Positions 35,299 through 47,964 of a stretch of 64,000 nt of DNA are shown here, one piece after another. The stretch lies in NCBI GenBank assembly GCA_016802295.1, contig JAESIW010000154.1, forward strand, positions 558,252 to 622,251, in the 5' to 3' direction. The notes beneath the pieces were generated by a model, which was not told where the DNA came from, ran no database searches, and saw only the letters and a program-made list of their open reading frames with translations. The stretch's first letter is position 1, and each line of letters starts with the position of its first letter. The position numbers were made by a program, and so were the translations under genes. Source of the stretch: Brachionus rotundiformis (taxonomy: Eukaryota > Rotifera > Eurotatoria > Ploima > Brachionidae).

Positions 35299-36306
35299 TT
35301 TTTAGACAAGCTTTTCTCAAAATAATGGAAAATAAAGATGCTTTTTTAAAAGTGTTTATTGACAATTGTTATCGAACTAGAAAAATCTAGTTATTAACTT
35401 GGTATCTAATCGTTTCGCTACATTGACAAGTCTTTCTCTCTTAAGGCTTCTCGTCTCATTTAAACTATTTCATAGTTACACTTGGTTGATTAAGCTTTTT
35501 TGAAAAAATATATCATTTTCTTATTTTCAAAAATTCAAAATATAATATCATTATGTAAATGGTGAATTAACTGCTTTTTTCCAAGCTTATTTTTACCAAA
35601 ACAAAAATCAAATTAGCTTGTCCCCCGGCTATTCTCCAGATTACCATCATAAAGCGCAATTTAAAATATAAATTTAAGGCAAAAATTTTTTAAATTATTA
35701 TCTATTTATTTTTTGAATTATATTTTTTATTTAAAATAAGTTTTTATACAATTTTAATTTTCTATATTGTAGCAAATATTTATATAAAAAGTAAATATGC
35801 GCATCTTGGTCCTTATAATTTCAACTTAAAATGATTATTTCCCAGGAACCAATTATTGGCAAGATATTAAATAGGATCTGACAAGGATTCTTGTTAAGAA
35901 TCTGAGCATTTTCCGGCCCAAAATCCTTTGAAAAAATACTTTATAAAGTTTAAAACAATTAAGATCCGAAATAATTTATAAGAATACTGATTTTATGAGA
36001 AGAATCTTATTTTTTCCAAACATTTTCTAATTCATAAAATTAAAAAATCCAAAAAATGCCTATAGACAAGGATTTTAAACAAGACTCTCTGAATAACTTA
36101 ACAGGATCCTTCTTCGAATGAAATCTTTGGGAGTCCTGTAAGATCCTAAATAGGATTTTGTTCCAGATTTATTTGTACCATCTTAAATTAAGATTAATAA
36201 ATTATATTAAAAAATAGTTAAATAATAATATTTATTAAAAAAATTATTTATAGATTGTTAATTTTCGATTATGCACAATTTTCTTTTTCAAAAATAAAAA
36301 CTTAAT
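35299..36306. other. AT-rich spacer, nothing recognised
   Basis: Between the Na,K-ATPase beta gene and RFC5. An AGGATCCT-like word recurs near 35870-36170 (ataggatctga, aggatcctt, ataggattttg), probably by chance. Confidence 0.45.
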
Positions 36307-37667
36307 TTAGGCAGAAATACTCTTTGGTTTGGAGTCGCACATGCCGCGTACCATGATAAAAGTTGAAATAAGTGAACTCATTTGAAGCTTTTCATTTGTA
36401 CCATTTGAAAGCCTATACTCAATGTCACTTAACTTTTCCAACACATGGATCAAAGCCTTAGTTGGTAGCTCGACTAGAAAATAGAATTTTTTTTAACTCT
36501 TAAACTTGATCTCTTTTCCAACTAATCTTACTCATTTGGACAAATCGGCTCACTTCTGTCAAAATGTCCTGCAAAGCGTATCCTCTAATGGTTTTTAAAT
36601 GAATTAACTTGCTGTAAATGGTGGTAAAATCGTCATTTAACAGCGAATTAATCACGCTCAGCATGTCATTCTTGGACGGATGACCTACACAATTATACAC
36701 ATTTTCTTCATTAACTTTATTAAATGCCAAATGAGTGCTCTTAAAGATAGAATTAGAAACAAATCATAAAAAATGTCGATTCATGGCACACTTGCATTAT
36801 GTTCAGGGCTTTTCTCATGTCTCCTGACGCTAGATGCACCACTGCTTTCATTCCATCTTCAGTAATGTCAACACTTTTGAAAGAAATTTTTTTAAAACTA
36901 AACAAAACCAACAGGTGAATTACTTTTCCGCTTGGATAATATGGTCAAGTCTGAGCTTCATCTTTTCTTCGGTCAAAGGACCAAATCTGAACCTGGTGCA
37001 GCGCGATTGAATAGCAGGAATTATTTTAGACAGATAGTTACAAATGATACAAAATCGGGTATTGTCGGTAAATTTTTCCAATACTTGGACAAATTTAATT
37101 TGAAGAAAAAAGAAATTAAAAAATTTACTTCTTCTCAAAGCATTTTGGGCATCATTGGTCATGGCATCAGCCTCATCTAGTATTATCAATTTGAATCCTT
37201 TCCTGAAAATATTTACTTTTATTTAATGAAAATTGGATTTTTTTTTTGCTTTACTTAAATATGGTTTTTGTGCTGGCAAAGCTCATTATTTGGTCTCTTA
37301 CGATGCCAATGCCCCTATCGTCAGACGCATTTAGTTCCAAAACCATTGCATTAAACTCTGATGGTGAGTACAATTGTTTGGCACATGCTAGAATAGTCGA
37401 TGTTTTTCCAGTACCTGGAGGTCCGTAGAATAACAAGTGTGGCATTTGGTCATTTTTAATAAATCGTTGTACTTGAATAATATTTATAGAGATAAAAATT
37501 ATTTTATTAAATGATAAAATGATTTTTTTTACTTGTATCTACAATACTATCTTGAGAAATTAGTTCACCCAAGTTTTTTGGTCTGTATTTTTCGATCCTA
37601 GAAAAAATTGACCAAAATAAGACTTTTAAAGAATATTTTTAAAGCATCCTTACCAAGGTAAAGCCAT
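36307..37667 (-). CDS. RFC5: Replication factor C subunit 5 (clamp loader)
   Basis: Eight exons on the minus strand: 37654-37667, 37533-37597, 37255-37471, 37129-37202, 36924-37083, 36792-36873, 36532-36739 and 36307-36473, giving 328 residues (human 340) with all phases matching. RFC loads the PCNA clamp at primer-template junctions. Visible: start MALPWIEKYRP (the RFC box I), Walker A GPPGTGKTST, LELNASDDRGI, Walker B IILDEADAMT, arginine-finger SRC in IQSRCTRFRFGPL, and SSLI near the C-terminus. The words match RFC5 better than RFC2 or RFC4 (for example NALRRILEKFTDNTRFC). Introns are 45-56 nt; the first exon is only 14 nt. Confidence 0.93.
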
Positions 37668-38329
37668 TTTATTTTATTGTCTAAAGTTTTTATTTAAATG
37701 AAGTTTAAATTTTATATGAGATTAAATATTTTTTAACTGGATTATTTTTCTTTTCAACTTGGCTAAATTAACTTAAATTAAACTCGAGTCAATGTCAAGC
37801 TCTTCATGGTATTAAGTTTAGGACCCAGATGGTTATAAAATTTCTTTAAACGAGTCTTTTAGGGCCTCATCTAGAGAATGGAAAATTCTAGAGGATGAAC
37901 AGCGAGGAGCTTTTCATTCTATTTTTGGTTTTAAAAAACTAAACTATGGTAAGACTTAGTCATATATCTGACCAATTTAACCAAAAGGAGCATGAGAGGT
38001 GACTTAATTAAAGTAATGTTAAGAATCAAGTCCTGACATGTCTCTACTAATTATTCAGTGTTTATATTGGTTAGTATGAAGCTAGAAAACACATTTTCTA
38101 TCCACTCTTTAAACCAATATATCATTGTTATTCTCATCAGTTTGACCATTTTGTGTTGGTATAAGCGTATATTGCTCGTTTATTCAATTTCAAGGTTAAT
38201 CAGTAGGCTAGTGCCCTTGACATAAAGACCGATTAACACTTCATTTATTTAAATAATAAAATAGATTTCACAAAATTAAAAATTAATTGTTAATATAATT
38301 ATTTAAAAAAATAAAACATTAGTTTGGCC
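37668..38329. other. Spacer
   Basis: AT-rich; nothing firm. Confidence 0.4.
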
Positions 38330-38770
38330 ACTAGTTATTTTGATATATACGGTTAGATCACCCTGTTCTCTTTACTGAGTTCTTACTTTTCAAATCTCAT
38401 CTCATTTGATGAATGCTTAAGCGACTTGATCTTGTTGCTCTTATTTGAACCTTTTCGAGTATTTAAATGTCCTTTTACGTGTACGGGCACCGGGCAGCCG
38501 CCGCGTACTTAAGATGAGGCCTTTCAAATGTAACGTGAAATTTCTTGAGCGTTGACCATGGTTTGAAGCTTTTCATAATTGTTCAAGTACCATATTAACT
38601 CTTTTCAGATTCGAACTATCGTTATACCCAAATGGCGTTTTTTATCAAGTCTTTCTTGCCCATTCATTTTTAAATTAATCTGGAAATACTTGCTGTTGAA
38701 TACAATATATTTGCATTTACAGTTGAAACTTCTAATAACGTACCCTGATTGTGCGAATTCTTTAAAATAA
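38330..38770 (-). mobile_element. Degenerate non-LTR retrotransposon fragment (C-terminal RT region)
   Basis: On the minus strand the words ERPHLKYAAAARCPYT and KDI-ILEKVQIRATR correspond to the conserved VRPHLEYA...W.PY..KDI..LE.VQRRATK end of Jockey/CR1-type reverse transcriptases. Stops and frame changes are frequent. It may belong to the same family as the copy at 13200-14215, covering a different part. Confidence 0.65.
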
Positions 38771-39894
38771 CGAAACTTTGCAAAAACGAATAAAATTTTT
38801 AAAGCCTACTCGCTGATTTCCTGTGTATAATATCTTCAGATAACCAAAACCAAAATAAGAGAAAAAAAAATTCGCATCTTATTAAAAAGGAATTATAGAA
38901 GCAATCGTTTTCTGTTTTTGGAATGTAAAAAACTACTTTTGAACCTGTCCCCTTTTAAAATCAAGAGAATATTATATATGTCACTCATAAGATCATTATT
39001 CGACTGCTGTTTTATAATACTACAATCAGGTGCCTAGAAGATAAAAGCCGAAATGCAAAAAATCAAAATCGATTTTCTTTAACAAAAATTAAATAGAAGA
39101 ATACTTTTTCATTGTCTTTTATAATTCAATTCTGATTTAACAAATTTCAGTACAACGATTATCAAATTTGGGGTATTATTAATCGATCTCTTACATTACT
39201 TAAACGATCACTTAATAAAATATATTATTTTATTTTTTCTATTTATAATATTATTTATTCGATTAATTTGATTAATTATCTGTCTCTAATAATAAATATT
39301 TATGTATCCTGAGTTTTTTTATCACTAAATTTACTGAAGATGAGTATGATTATGATGATCAAATTTTTATCTAAGGTTTTACTGTATCAACATTAAAATC
39401 CACTATCTAGTCCTCAGACCATCTCACCAAGCTTACGATGTCTTTTTTAAATGTAGTAAGATCCAATAGAACACCAAAAAGCTTTGTCTCATGATAAGTA
39501 CAATCGATGTTAATATCACTAATAACCATTTTAATTAATCTTTTGGTTCATTTTATTTGGTTAATTAATTATTTTTAAAAATTTTGTAAATGGATTAAGA
39601 TAAAAATGCTTTCAAATTTTTAGCAAAAATTTTACTAAAATAATAGTGATATCTTAAATTCTATGAAACTCAGAAAACTTGATTAGCTTTGTGGTATATG
39701 ATAACTTCCAAGTGTCTGTTAAAACCAATTTAAAAATTGTCTTGTTTTAGTTTTTGTTGCTTTAGAGATGTTGGAATTACATAATTAGCAAATAAATTTC
39801 AAATATTTCTCAATAATTTCACCTTTCTATTTGGAATGTACTGGAATGTCACCTTAGAAATATAAAAAGCTGATAATTTTAACCCAAACTGCAT
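38771..39894. other. AT-rich spacer upstream of the SDR gene
   Basis: Nothing recognised. Confidence 0.4.
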
Positions 39895-41436
39895 ATGGAT
39901 TTTTCCAAAGTACAGTCGGAAATATTTGATTTGACCGAAAAGCTCAAGCTCATAAATTCGGTATATAAATTGGACCAAAATGCCTTGGAATTCATAATAA
40001 GTGAACAGGGATCAATGCTAAAGCTAAATCAACAAATAAAAGTATATTTGAATATTTTAAAAAAGTCTAAAAAAAATTCAGCTCAGATTGGTCAATCTTT
40101 GCCAATGAAAAGCAAAAAATTGGCAGAAAAAGAGCTTGTTTGCAAACAAATTGATGAACAAAAAACCTTGGCAAAAAAAATAACCAAAAATAAATTATTG
40201 CGGGCTTTAATCAATGATGCTACGAACAAATCAAAACCGCACAGAAAGACAATCAGAGATAACCACTTGAAAACAATTTCAAAAAAATGCTACATATGCA
40301 AAAATAGATTTAATACAGAGCACCATTTTTATGACCAAATGTGCATCGGATGTGGTGATTTTAATTTTTCTAAAAGACTGCAGACCTGTGATTTGAATGG
40401 AAAAATAGCAGTGGTAACTGGGTGTAGAATCAAAATTGGATATGAAATTTGTCTTTATCTATTGCGCAATAACTGTTCTCAATTAATTGGAACAACTCGA
40501 TTTCCAAAAGATGCCTTCTTGAGGTTTAGTCAAGAGCCTGATTTCGACTCGTTCAAATCTCGTCTCTACATATACCCACTTGATTTGAGAGATTTGAACA
40601 GCATTGCCAAATTTGTCACATATCTGAACAATTCTTTGCCAAAATTGGACATTCTGATAAACAATGCAGCCCAAACCATAAGAAGAAGTACCAAATTTTA
40701 CGAGCATCTATTAGAAATTGAAGCACGCAGTGAAGATAAATTTGACCAGAGCATCCAGAATATTTTAATCAGTGATAAATCTACTCTTGAAAAAAAGTAT
40801 CTTGAATATGATCTCGATGGCTCAGACATCACTTTGGAACCATGTAAACTGGCCCTTTCGGTAATGCAATCCCAGCTTAAGTTGACTAAAGATGACATAG
40901 AGCCTATGGCGGCTAATTTCCCAAAAGATGTTTACGATAAAGATGGTCAGCAAGTGGACTTGTCATCAAAATGTTCATGGAACAAGACCATTGAAGAGAT
41001 AGACATTTTTGAGTTTGCAGAGACCCAGGTGATTAACTCGTGGGCGCCTTTCATGCTTTGTTCTAGGCTTAAGAACCTTATGAGCCGAAAGCTAGAAGAG
41101 CCCAAGTTTGTGGTAAATGTGTCATCGATGGAAGGCAAATTTACAAGATACAAAAACATAACCCATCCTCACACAAATATGTCAAAAGCCTCACTGAATA
41201 TGCTGACCAGGACATGTGGTCCTGATTTTGCTCTAAATAACATTTTTATCACAAGTGTTGACACTGGTTGGGTGACCGAAATGAATCCCAATTGTCTTTA
41301 CAGCTATAAGAAAACTGTTCCTTTGGATGAGATTGATGGTGCTATTCGAGTTTTGGACCCGATTATACAAGGCTACAATAATAATGTATTTTTACACTCG
41401 GTGTTTTTAAAAGACTTTAAAAAAACTGAATGGTAA
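39895..41436 (+). CDS. Atypical short-chain dehydrogenase/reductase with N-terminal zinc ribbon
   Basis: Single-exon frame of 513 residues. Residues 1-125 are Lys-rich and helical. A four-cysteine module follows: CYICK (Cys132, Cys135) and CIGC (Cys150, Cys153). Then comes a Rossmann dehydrogenase: TGCRIKIGYE (175-184), GTTRFP, YPLDLRDL, LDILINNAAQT and VNVSSMEG. The active-site Tyr-x3-Lys is absent: the Lys of NMSKASLNM is there, but the place of Tyr four residues before is a Thr (HPHTNMSK). The same HPHTNM-KA form and the TTRFP word are known to me from a little-studied SDR group of fungi and protists. Length is about twice a plain SDR. Substrate unknown. It is convergent with UXS1, 255 bp apart. 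Confidence 0.8.
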   Translation: MDFSKVQSEIFDLTEKLKLINSVYKLDQNALEFIISEQGSMLKLNQQIKVYLNILKKSKKNSAQIGQSLPMKSKKLAEKELVCKQIDEQKTLAKKITKNKLLRALINDATNKSKPHRKTIRDNHLKTISKKCYICKNRFNTEHHFYDQMCIGCGDFNFSKRLQTCDLNGKIAVVTGCRIKIGYEICLYLLRNNCSQLIGTTRFPKDAFLRFSQEPDFDSFKSRLYIYPLDLRDLNSIAKFVTYLNNSLPKLDILINNAAQTIRRSTKFYEHLLEIEARSEDKFDQSIQNILISDKSTLEKKYLEYDLDGSDITLEPCKLALSVMQSQLKLTKDDIEPMAANFPKDVYDKDGQQVDLSSKCSWNKTIEEIDIFEFAETQVINSWAPFMLCSRLKNLMSRKLEEPKFVVNVSSMEGKFTRYKNITHPHTNMSKASLNMLTRTCGPDFALNNIFITSVDTGWVTEMNPNCLYSYKKTVPLDEIDGAIRVLDPIIQGYNNNVFLHSVFLKDFKKTEW

Positions 41437-41691
41437 TTTCTACAATTATTAATTAGTTTAATTTAAAGATATTTAATTGATTTATTTGTGCAGATAAGTT
41501 CTTGTTTTGTTAATCTAAATTCAAAAGCCTAGTATAAATTAGAAAAAAGTAGAATTCATTTTTAAATTAAGTCTTTGTATAAAAAAAATAAAAAATTAAA
41601 AAGATGTTTTTTTTTTTTCTCTTAACACTATTAATGAATAAATAAAATCTTTTTTATAATTATCTCCTCATAAAATATAAGAATTATGATA

Positions 41692-42996
41692 TTATAGTTC
41701 TATTTTGTCACTATTTAAATCTGGTTTTGGTTCAGGCTCGTTATTTATATAATAAAAGGCATGTAGGTTTTTAGAATGGTCATTTTTGTCCAATTCTTGC
41801 TTAAAGTAATCAACAGTCTTGCTTAAGCCCTCAATAAAGGGTGTCTTTGGCTCCCAATTAAGCTCCCTCTTGGCTACCGAAATATCAGGCTTTCTCCTTT
41901 GCGGATCATCTTCCATTTTTTCTTTCACAACCACCTCATTGGTATTGCCAATCAAATCTCTAATAATCAAAGCTGTATCTTTAATAGTGTACTCATCCGG
42001 ATTTCCCAAATTGACCGGCTTTGAATAATTACTATTCATCAAGGATACCAAACCATTTACCAGATCATCCACATATTGAAACGATCTAGTCTGGTTGCCA
42101 TTTCCATACAAGGTCAAGTTTTGTTTTCTCAATGACTGTATTATAAAATTGCTAATAACTCTACCATCATTTAAGTTCATTCTTGGTCCATAGGTGTTGA
42201 AAATTCTGGCAATACGAATTTGAATTCTTTCCTGTTGAGCATAAGCAAAGCACATGGCTTCGGCCACTCTTTTTGACTCGTCATAACAAGCCCGAGGACC
42301 TATGGGATTTACATTGCCCCAATAGGTTTCCGGTTGTGGATGGACTTCTGGATCTCCCTAAGCAAAAAATAAGTTTTTTAGTTCCTTCACTAAATATCTT
42401 AATTTACATAAACTTCGGACGTGGAAGTAAAAAGTAACTTTGCTTTAACTCTTCTTGCCAAACCAAGCATGTTTATGGTGCCTAAAGTGTTTGTTTTAAT
42501 GGTTTTGATTGCATTGTACATGTAATGAGGAGGACTTGCTGGCGAAGCTAGATGGTAAATTTCATCAACTTCGATAAATAACGAATTTACAATGTCATGG
42601 GTAACCAACTCAAAATTTGGATGACCAAACCAGTGTTCGATATTTATCTTGCTTCCAGTAAAAAAGTTATCTGCCACTGTGACTCGGTGTCCGTCGCGCA
42701 TGAGACGATCGACAAGATGTGACCCTACAAATCCTGCACCACCTGTGACCAAAATTCTCTTTTGTTCATTTAAAGGCACATATTTTATTTTTGGATATTT
42801 TTTGTGGTATTGTTCTAAATTTTGGATTCGCTTTTCTAATTCTTCTACTTCTTCTTTTAATTTTTCGATAGATCTTTTTCATGATAAAATTAACAAGATA
42901 ATAAGAAAAAATATAATTATAACTTTACTCATTGGTAAATCCATTGACAGAAAGACAGACAAGGTTTATCAGACATATAAATACTTTTAAATTCAT
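41692..42996 (-). CDS. UXS1: UDP-glucuronic acid decarboxylase (UDP-xylose synthase)
   Basis: Exons 42929-42996, 42408-42873 and 41692-42357 join in matching phases to 399 residues (human 420). It makes UDP-xylose, the donor for glycosaminoglycan linkers, in ER/Golgi lumen. A signal-anchor (MNLKVFICLINLVCLSVNG) is followed by a coiled-coil stem (EKLKEEVEELEKRIQNLE), the NAD loop TGGAGFVG (66-73), HLASPASPPHY, TSTSEVYGDPEVHPQPE, catalytic Tyr and Lys in ACYDESKR, and ARIFNTYGPRM. The very short first exon carries the membrane anchor and its donor is AATGA|GTAAAG. The second intron interrupts directly after SEVY. The C-terminus has a Pro/Glu-rich tail. Confidence 0.94.
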
Positions 42997-44306
42997 ATTT
43001 TGAAAGTCCTCTTTGAATAAGATTTATAAAATCACCGAACTAACTCTGAAAATTTTGTTACTAAGAAAAGTTTATGCCAAAAATTATGATTTTTGTAGAA
43101 TATATATATTTTTTTCAAATGAAAATATTTATTAAAATTTTATTTTTTAAAATAAATTTATTGATTTGTGTTGGCATTTAGGTATTTATTTTTGTTTAGT
43201 GATACTCATAATTATCCAAAGCAAAAGTGTTGATGCATTTAATAAATTTAGATATTTTACTCACAAAAAATCCTAGAAATTCCTAAATTTTTTTAAAATA
43301 AAACTTTAAAATTATTTAATTGTTTATTTTGTACTTAATTTTATCATGTATCTATCCAATGCACTAGTACATAAATCAAAGGCAGTCAAGTTAATCAGCT
43401 TTTAGACGAACCAAGTCTGCAAGCCAAAAGGAATGAAAAAAGCCTAATTTAATATTTACCTAATTATACCTCAAAATAGGTAAAATATGTTTTTATCAAA
43501 CCTATTTTTAAGATAGTTTTGACAACATAAAAAAGATAAAATTACTTGATTGCAGCTAGAATATTTTATGAAATCAACAGTTCAAGAAAAAAGTTTAACT
43601 TTTTTACATCTTGGTGAAATGTCGAATTAATTTTTTCAAAAACTCAAGTATTCTTAGTAAATAAAAATTTAATATTCAAATAATTGAAAAATTTTATCTA
43701 TGTTAGATATAAGTTTTCTTTAATTTAACTGAATTAATTATTTTTATGCCACTCTCTCTTTTCTGGACCTGGAGATTGGCAGAGTTATGGTGACTGATTT
43801 TTAATTCCATTTTTTTTTAAATTTAACTATTTTTGAAAATTTAAAATTTTTTAAAATGAATTGAAAACTTCCAAATGACATCCTATTTATGCCACTTTGG
43901 TCTTCATGAGTAATAATAACTAATTAAACAAAGTCAACTAATTTATTTAATTCAGCTTTTCTATTAATTTAATATTAATTTTGTTTAATATATCTTTTTA
44001 AAAAAAATTAAAATAATTTAATCAAAATAAAGAATCGATTGATTGATTCAAATTTGCTGAGTCTTGGTAAAATCTCAAAAATTACAATCCACTTTGTTTT
44101 CACCAAATATGTTATACGTTTCTAGTTTTTTTATCAATAAATAAAAGATTTTTTTTTTTATTTTAAATAAATAATATTTATCTTTACATGAAAATAAATT
44201 TTAAAAATTCAACATTTTTGGCGCTTATATTTTAAAATTAGGTTGAATGTCGAATTAATTTAGGATATTTAAATCGTTTAAAAATTTAATTTAAAAAAAA
44301 ATTAAA
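42997..44306. other. AT-rich spacer between UXS1 and CDC20 (divergent)
   Basis: Presumably holds both promoters; no motif stands out. Confidence 0.45.
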
Positions 44307-45695
44307 ATGGATTCCAGAATACCACAAAGTATTTAATATCAATAATCATTTAATATAAATAATTGTTTAACAAATCTTATAGTAAAAGTATTTCACAGCA
44401 AAAAGGTGGAATCTCAAAATGAGTTGGTTAGATTTTCAAATTACCAGACCCCTAAAATCGACAGGTTAATAAAAAATTAGTGCACTTCCTTTTTTTTTTT
44501 AAATTGGTTTTGATGTAGATTCATTCCTAATAGAAGCTTGAATGACTTGGAAAAAAGTCACCATTATTTATTTGAAAATGAAGAAAGCTTTCACAAAATT
44601 TTAAACTTTACCACTAACTCAATACCAAAGAAAATGAACTTTGAAATTGAAAATCGGACCCCAAGTAAAATTCATCGTAAAATATGCACGCAAAGTTTTT
44701 TGATTCTTGATGCTCCAGCAGTAGAAAATGATTTTTGTAATTATTTTATGGTAAATATTTTAATTTACTGAAAAGAAATTTAAGATCTAAATATACTTGA
44801 CTGGTCTGGTTCGTCCATTCTGGCAGTAGGACTTGGCAAAGAAGTGTACCTTTGGAACCAAAGAACAAAAAAGAGCTATGAGTTATCAGAATCGCTTAAA
44901 GAATCAAGACATAGCGTGGCATCAGTTAGATGGGTAAATGATGAACTATTGGCCATTGGTTCCCAAGGCAGTGTTGAATTGTGGGACGTTACTTGTGGTA
45001 AATGTATAAACAAATTTGGACACTTAAACAAAGTTACTTGCATTGACATAAATGACAGAATACTGACAAGTAGCTCTTGTTTGGAAAAAAAAATTTTGTG
45101 CCATGATTATAGAACAAAAGCCACAGTGGCACAATTTTCTAGTTCGGATACAATTTGTAGCATTAAATGGAATCCAACCGGTCGATATTTGGCCGCTGGA
45201 AGTTCACATGGCTCGATTTGGATCCGAGACTTATCATCTGGCTTGCAAAATACACATGTTTATGCCACTATTGAAGATAACTGCTCTGGTCTCAAGGCTC
45301 TTTCTTGGTGTCCTTGGCAAAAAAACTTACTGGCAAGTGGAAGTGGGCTTTTCGACAAAAAAATCAAATTCTGGAACATCTACAGCTCAAAAAAAATCAA
45401 AACTTTGCACGTAGAGAGCCAAGTGGCGAGTATAATTTGGTCAAAGCAACACCAAGAAATTTTGTATTCAGACTTTAATGATTTGGTAATTCGCAAGTAT
45501 CCAAATATGGAAAAAGTAGCTGATATAAAAGAGCATAGTGATCGGATTATAAGTGCTGTTTTGTCAAAAGATGAGACTCTGGCCAGTTTGGGTGCCGATG
45601 AAACAATTAGGCTATGGAATGTATTTAAAAGTGATGATCCTAAACGAGTACCTATGTCTGTCAGAAAATTAGACTTTTTCCAAAATATTAGATAA
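44307..45695 (+). CDS. CDC20: CDC20/Fizzy-type APC/C co-activator
   Basis: Exons 44307-44328, 44383-44464, 44519-44736 and 44785-45695 join in matching phases to 410 residues. It activates the anaphase-promoting complex and brings substrates. The C-box DRFIPNR (34-40) is split by an intron, a KIL motif like the Mad2-binding segment follows (HKILNF), then LILDAPAVENDFYLNILDW entering the WD40 propeller. Repeats are visible as VYLWNQ, SVRWVNDE, VELWDV, IKWNPTGRYLAAGSS, LSWCPWQKNLLASGSG, IKFWNI and IRLWNVF. It ends in FQNIR, the Ile-Arg tail that docks on APC3. Together these favour CDC20 over CDH1. No KEN box was seen. The N-terminus is shorter than human (499). Confidence 0.92.
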
Positions 45696-46801
45696 ATTTA
45701 GTATATTTTTTCTATTAAACTTTTTTATTATTTATTATCCGAATTTAAATTAGAAAATTATTCAAAAATAATTATTGATAAAAGATAACATTTTTTCAAA
45801 TAAAAAATATTATTTTTTTAACACCACTTTTTAAATGTTTGTTAAGTGTAGTTTGGTGAATAAATTTCAAAAGTAGGCTTTTCTTAAGGACGAAAATAGC
45901 TGGTATCTTTTGCCAGATGACACTTTCTCGTCAAACTTAAATTAATTTTTTTGATTTTGGTACTATTTTTGGTTTTTTACATTGGTGTGCTATTAACATT
46001 TGGTTAATAATTAATTTAAAAATCTAGTCTTAATTAAATGATTTAACTGCTAAAATGATCTTTTATTCCGATTTTGATTTTTGAAAAAAACTTATATTAA
46101 ATGGTCAATAGATACATTTAACTGGTCACTATGATAAAATGATGATGGCGATCAACCATCAACCTTAATGAAGATATCTCCAAGGGGTAAAGAATTTATT
46201 ATAAGTAAATTAATTTAATTTAAAAGTTTAATCTTTAATCATTCAGCTAAATAGCTAAGCTTTAAGCTGTTTATGAAGCATCAGATCTCTAAATCCATTA
46301 CAGACCTAGATATGAGCTATTATATTTATCTATAATTACAATTTGTATTGGGAATAAAGCCTATCAAAGTCATTTGGAAAATATTTATTTTTCCTATTTG
46401 AACAGGATATGTTTTATTTATTCTAATTAACCTTTGGCGATTAATTTCTAGCCGAAGCACTTTTTGGATACAAACTAAACAAACATTAAAAAATCTTAAT
46501 ACAATTATTAATTTAATTCAAGTAAATAAATATTTATTTTATTTTAAACAAAAAATAATATCTGAAAAAAAAACTCCTGGCTTCTGAGGACATCTATTCC
46601 ATAATAAGTGAATTGTAGCACGCTCAATTAAATGCCTAATTAAAAAAAAAAAAGAAGATTTACAAAATTTAAAAATTTATTAACACAATCAAATTCAAAT
46701 GTCTCATTAATTAAGTTCGATTAAGCCTAAAATAGAATCGAATTTTAAAAACCATTTTTTCATTTTCAAATTTAAATAAAATTTAATTAAAAAAAAAAAC
46801 T
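45696..46801. other. AT-rich spacer (convergent 3' ends)
   Basis: Nothing recognised. Confidence 0.45.
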
Positions 46802-47964
46802 CTATTTGCACACTGGATGTTCGAGCAGGAGCTCATTTTCTTTAGATATAATGGGAATGTTGTTATCTTGGTGGTACTGTATCAAGTGGCATATGTTGTC
46901 AAATACTCTATCTTTAGTTCTGACCTTTTTATGGCAAAAAAATTGGTAACCTATTCATTTCTTGTTTAGTTTAAACTTACTACTCCGCTTGGATCGACTA
47001 AAAATATGTGCCTACATTCACCTTTGTACCTGCCAGACAAGACATACTGTCTCTCTGCCTTGTTAGTCTCCCTGACCAAGTAGTCGCCGTCGCGAACGAG
47101 CAGTTTTTCTGCGCTTTCGCGTGTCATCAGTCCATGAAACCATGGCATCCGCTCCAGCTTTTCGTCCATCTTGGCTGTCTTGACGCTCGGTGTGGTAGAT
47201 TGATGATTGCTTTGAGCGCTGGCCACAATCTTGGACCCGTATGGCGCACTGGTTGGCGTATTGGCTAGGCCAGTGCTTACTGGTGTGTTGAAATTTTCAG
47301 CTGCTTTTTTAACAGTGGGGGCTGTTCTGTCGCACACAGGCGTCTGTTCGCCCTTGAGGGTGCCGTTCGGCGCCTTCATGCTCGGCATTGAGTTGAGAAA
47401 TTTTCTGAACCTGAGCTCAAATGCTTGACCAATGGTGGTTATAACACTATTGGCCATGCTGTCGGCACACTCGAACACGTAGCAAGCGCGACCATTTACG
47501 TCATCTTTGGCTACATAGGCTACAAAGTCTTGTATATCTGAATCACCACCGCAAGCAAAGCTAATATTTTGCATGGTATGCTGGAACAGAACGTCGTTGC
47601 ATTCGAGTTGAGTGATGCGTAAAAATTGGGTGTTTATGTGCAATTGAACATTCATTCCGGACCATTGGGTAAGGCACGAGTTGCTCAGAATTCTGTTTAT
47701 GTTCTCGTCGTTTTTTCTGGCTCTTCTTGGCAAATTGAGCAATTTGGCGCTCTCGGCAACGCGTCGAATGGACTCGCGCGCCACCTGAGTCCGAATCTCG
47801 AAGCTCAAGCTCTTCATGGACTCGTTTATGCCAATGCAGCCAATGTACTTAACTCTGTAGGATATTCCGTCATGCAGGCTCTCGTCCGAGTGGATCCACG
47901 CCTTGGTAGGCGCCTTAATCAACCCATTGGTTTGTTTGTTTACCAATTTGCTCTCCTCGTTCAT
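46802..47964 (-). CDS. SHC: SHC adaptor (PTB-SH2)
   Basis: Exons 46981-47964 and 46802-46924 join in phase 0 to 368 residues. An N-terminal PTB domain (about 21-187) begins KAWIHSDESLHDGISYRVKY and contains GCIGINESMKSL and IQDFVAYVAKD. A linker (191-272) is rich in Thr, Pro and Asn. The SH2 domain (274-end) begins PWFHGLMTRESAEKLL with the phosphotyrosine-binding Arg298 in DYLVRE. SHC proteins couple receptor tyrosine kinases to Grb2-Ras through linker YxN motifs. Here the linker has just one tyrosine (Y242, APYGSK) and no YxN. The start at 47964 was preferred over an ATG at 48009 because an acceptor-like ATTGTTTAG lies between them. The GC content is higher than in the surroundings. Confidence 0.92.
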
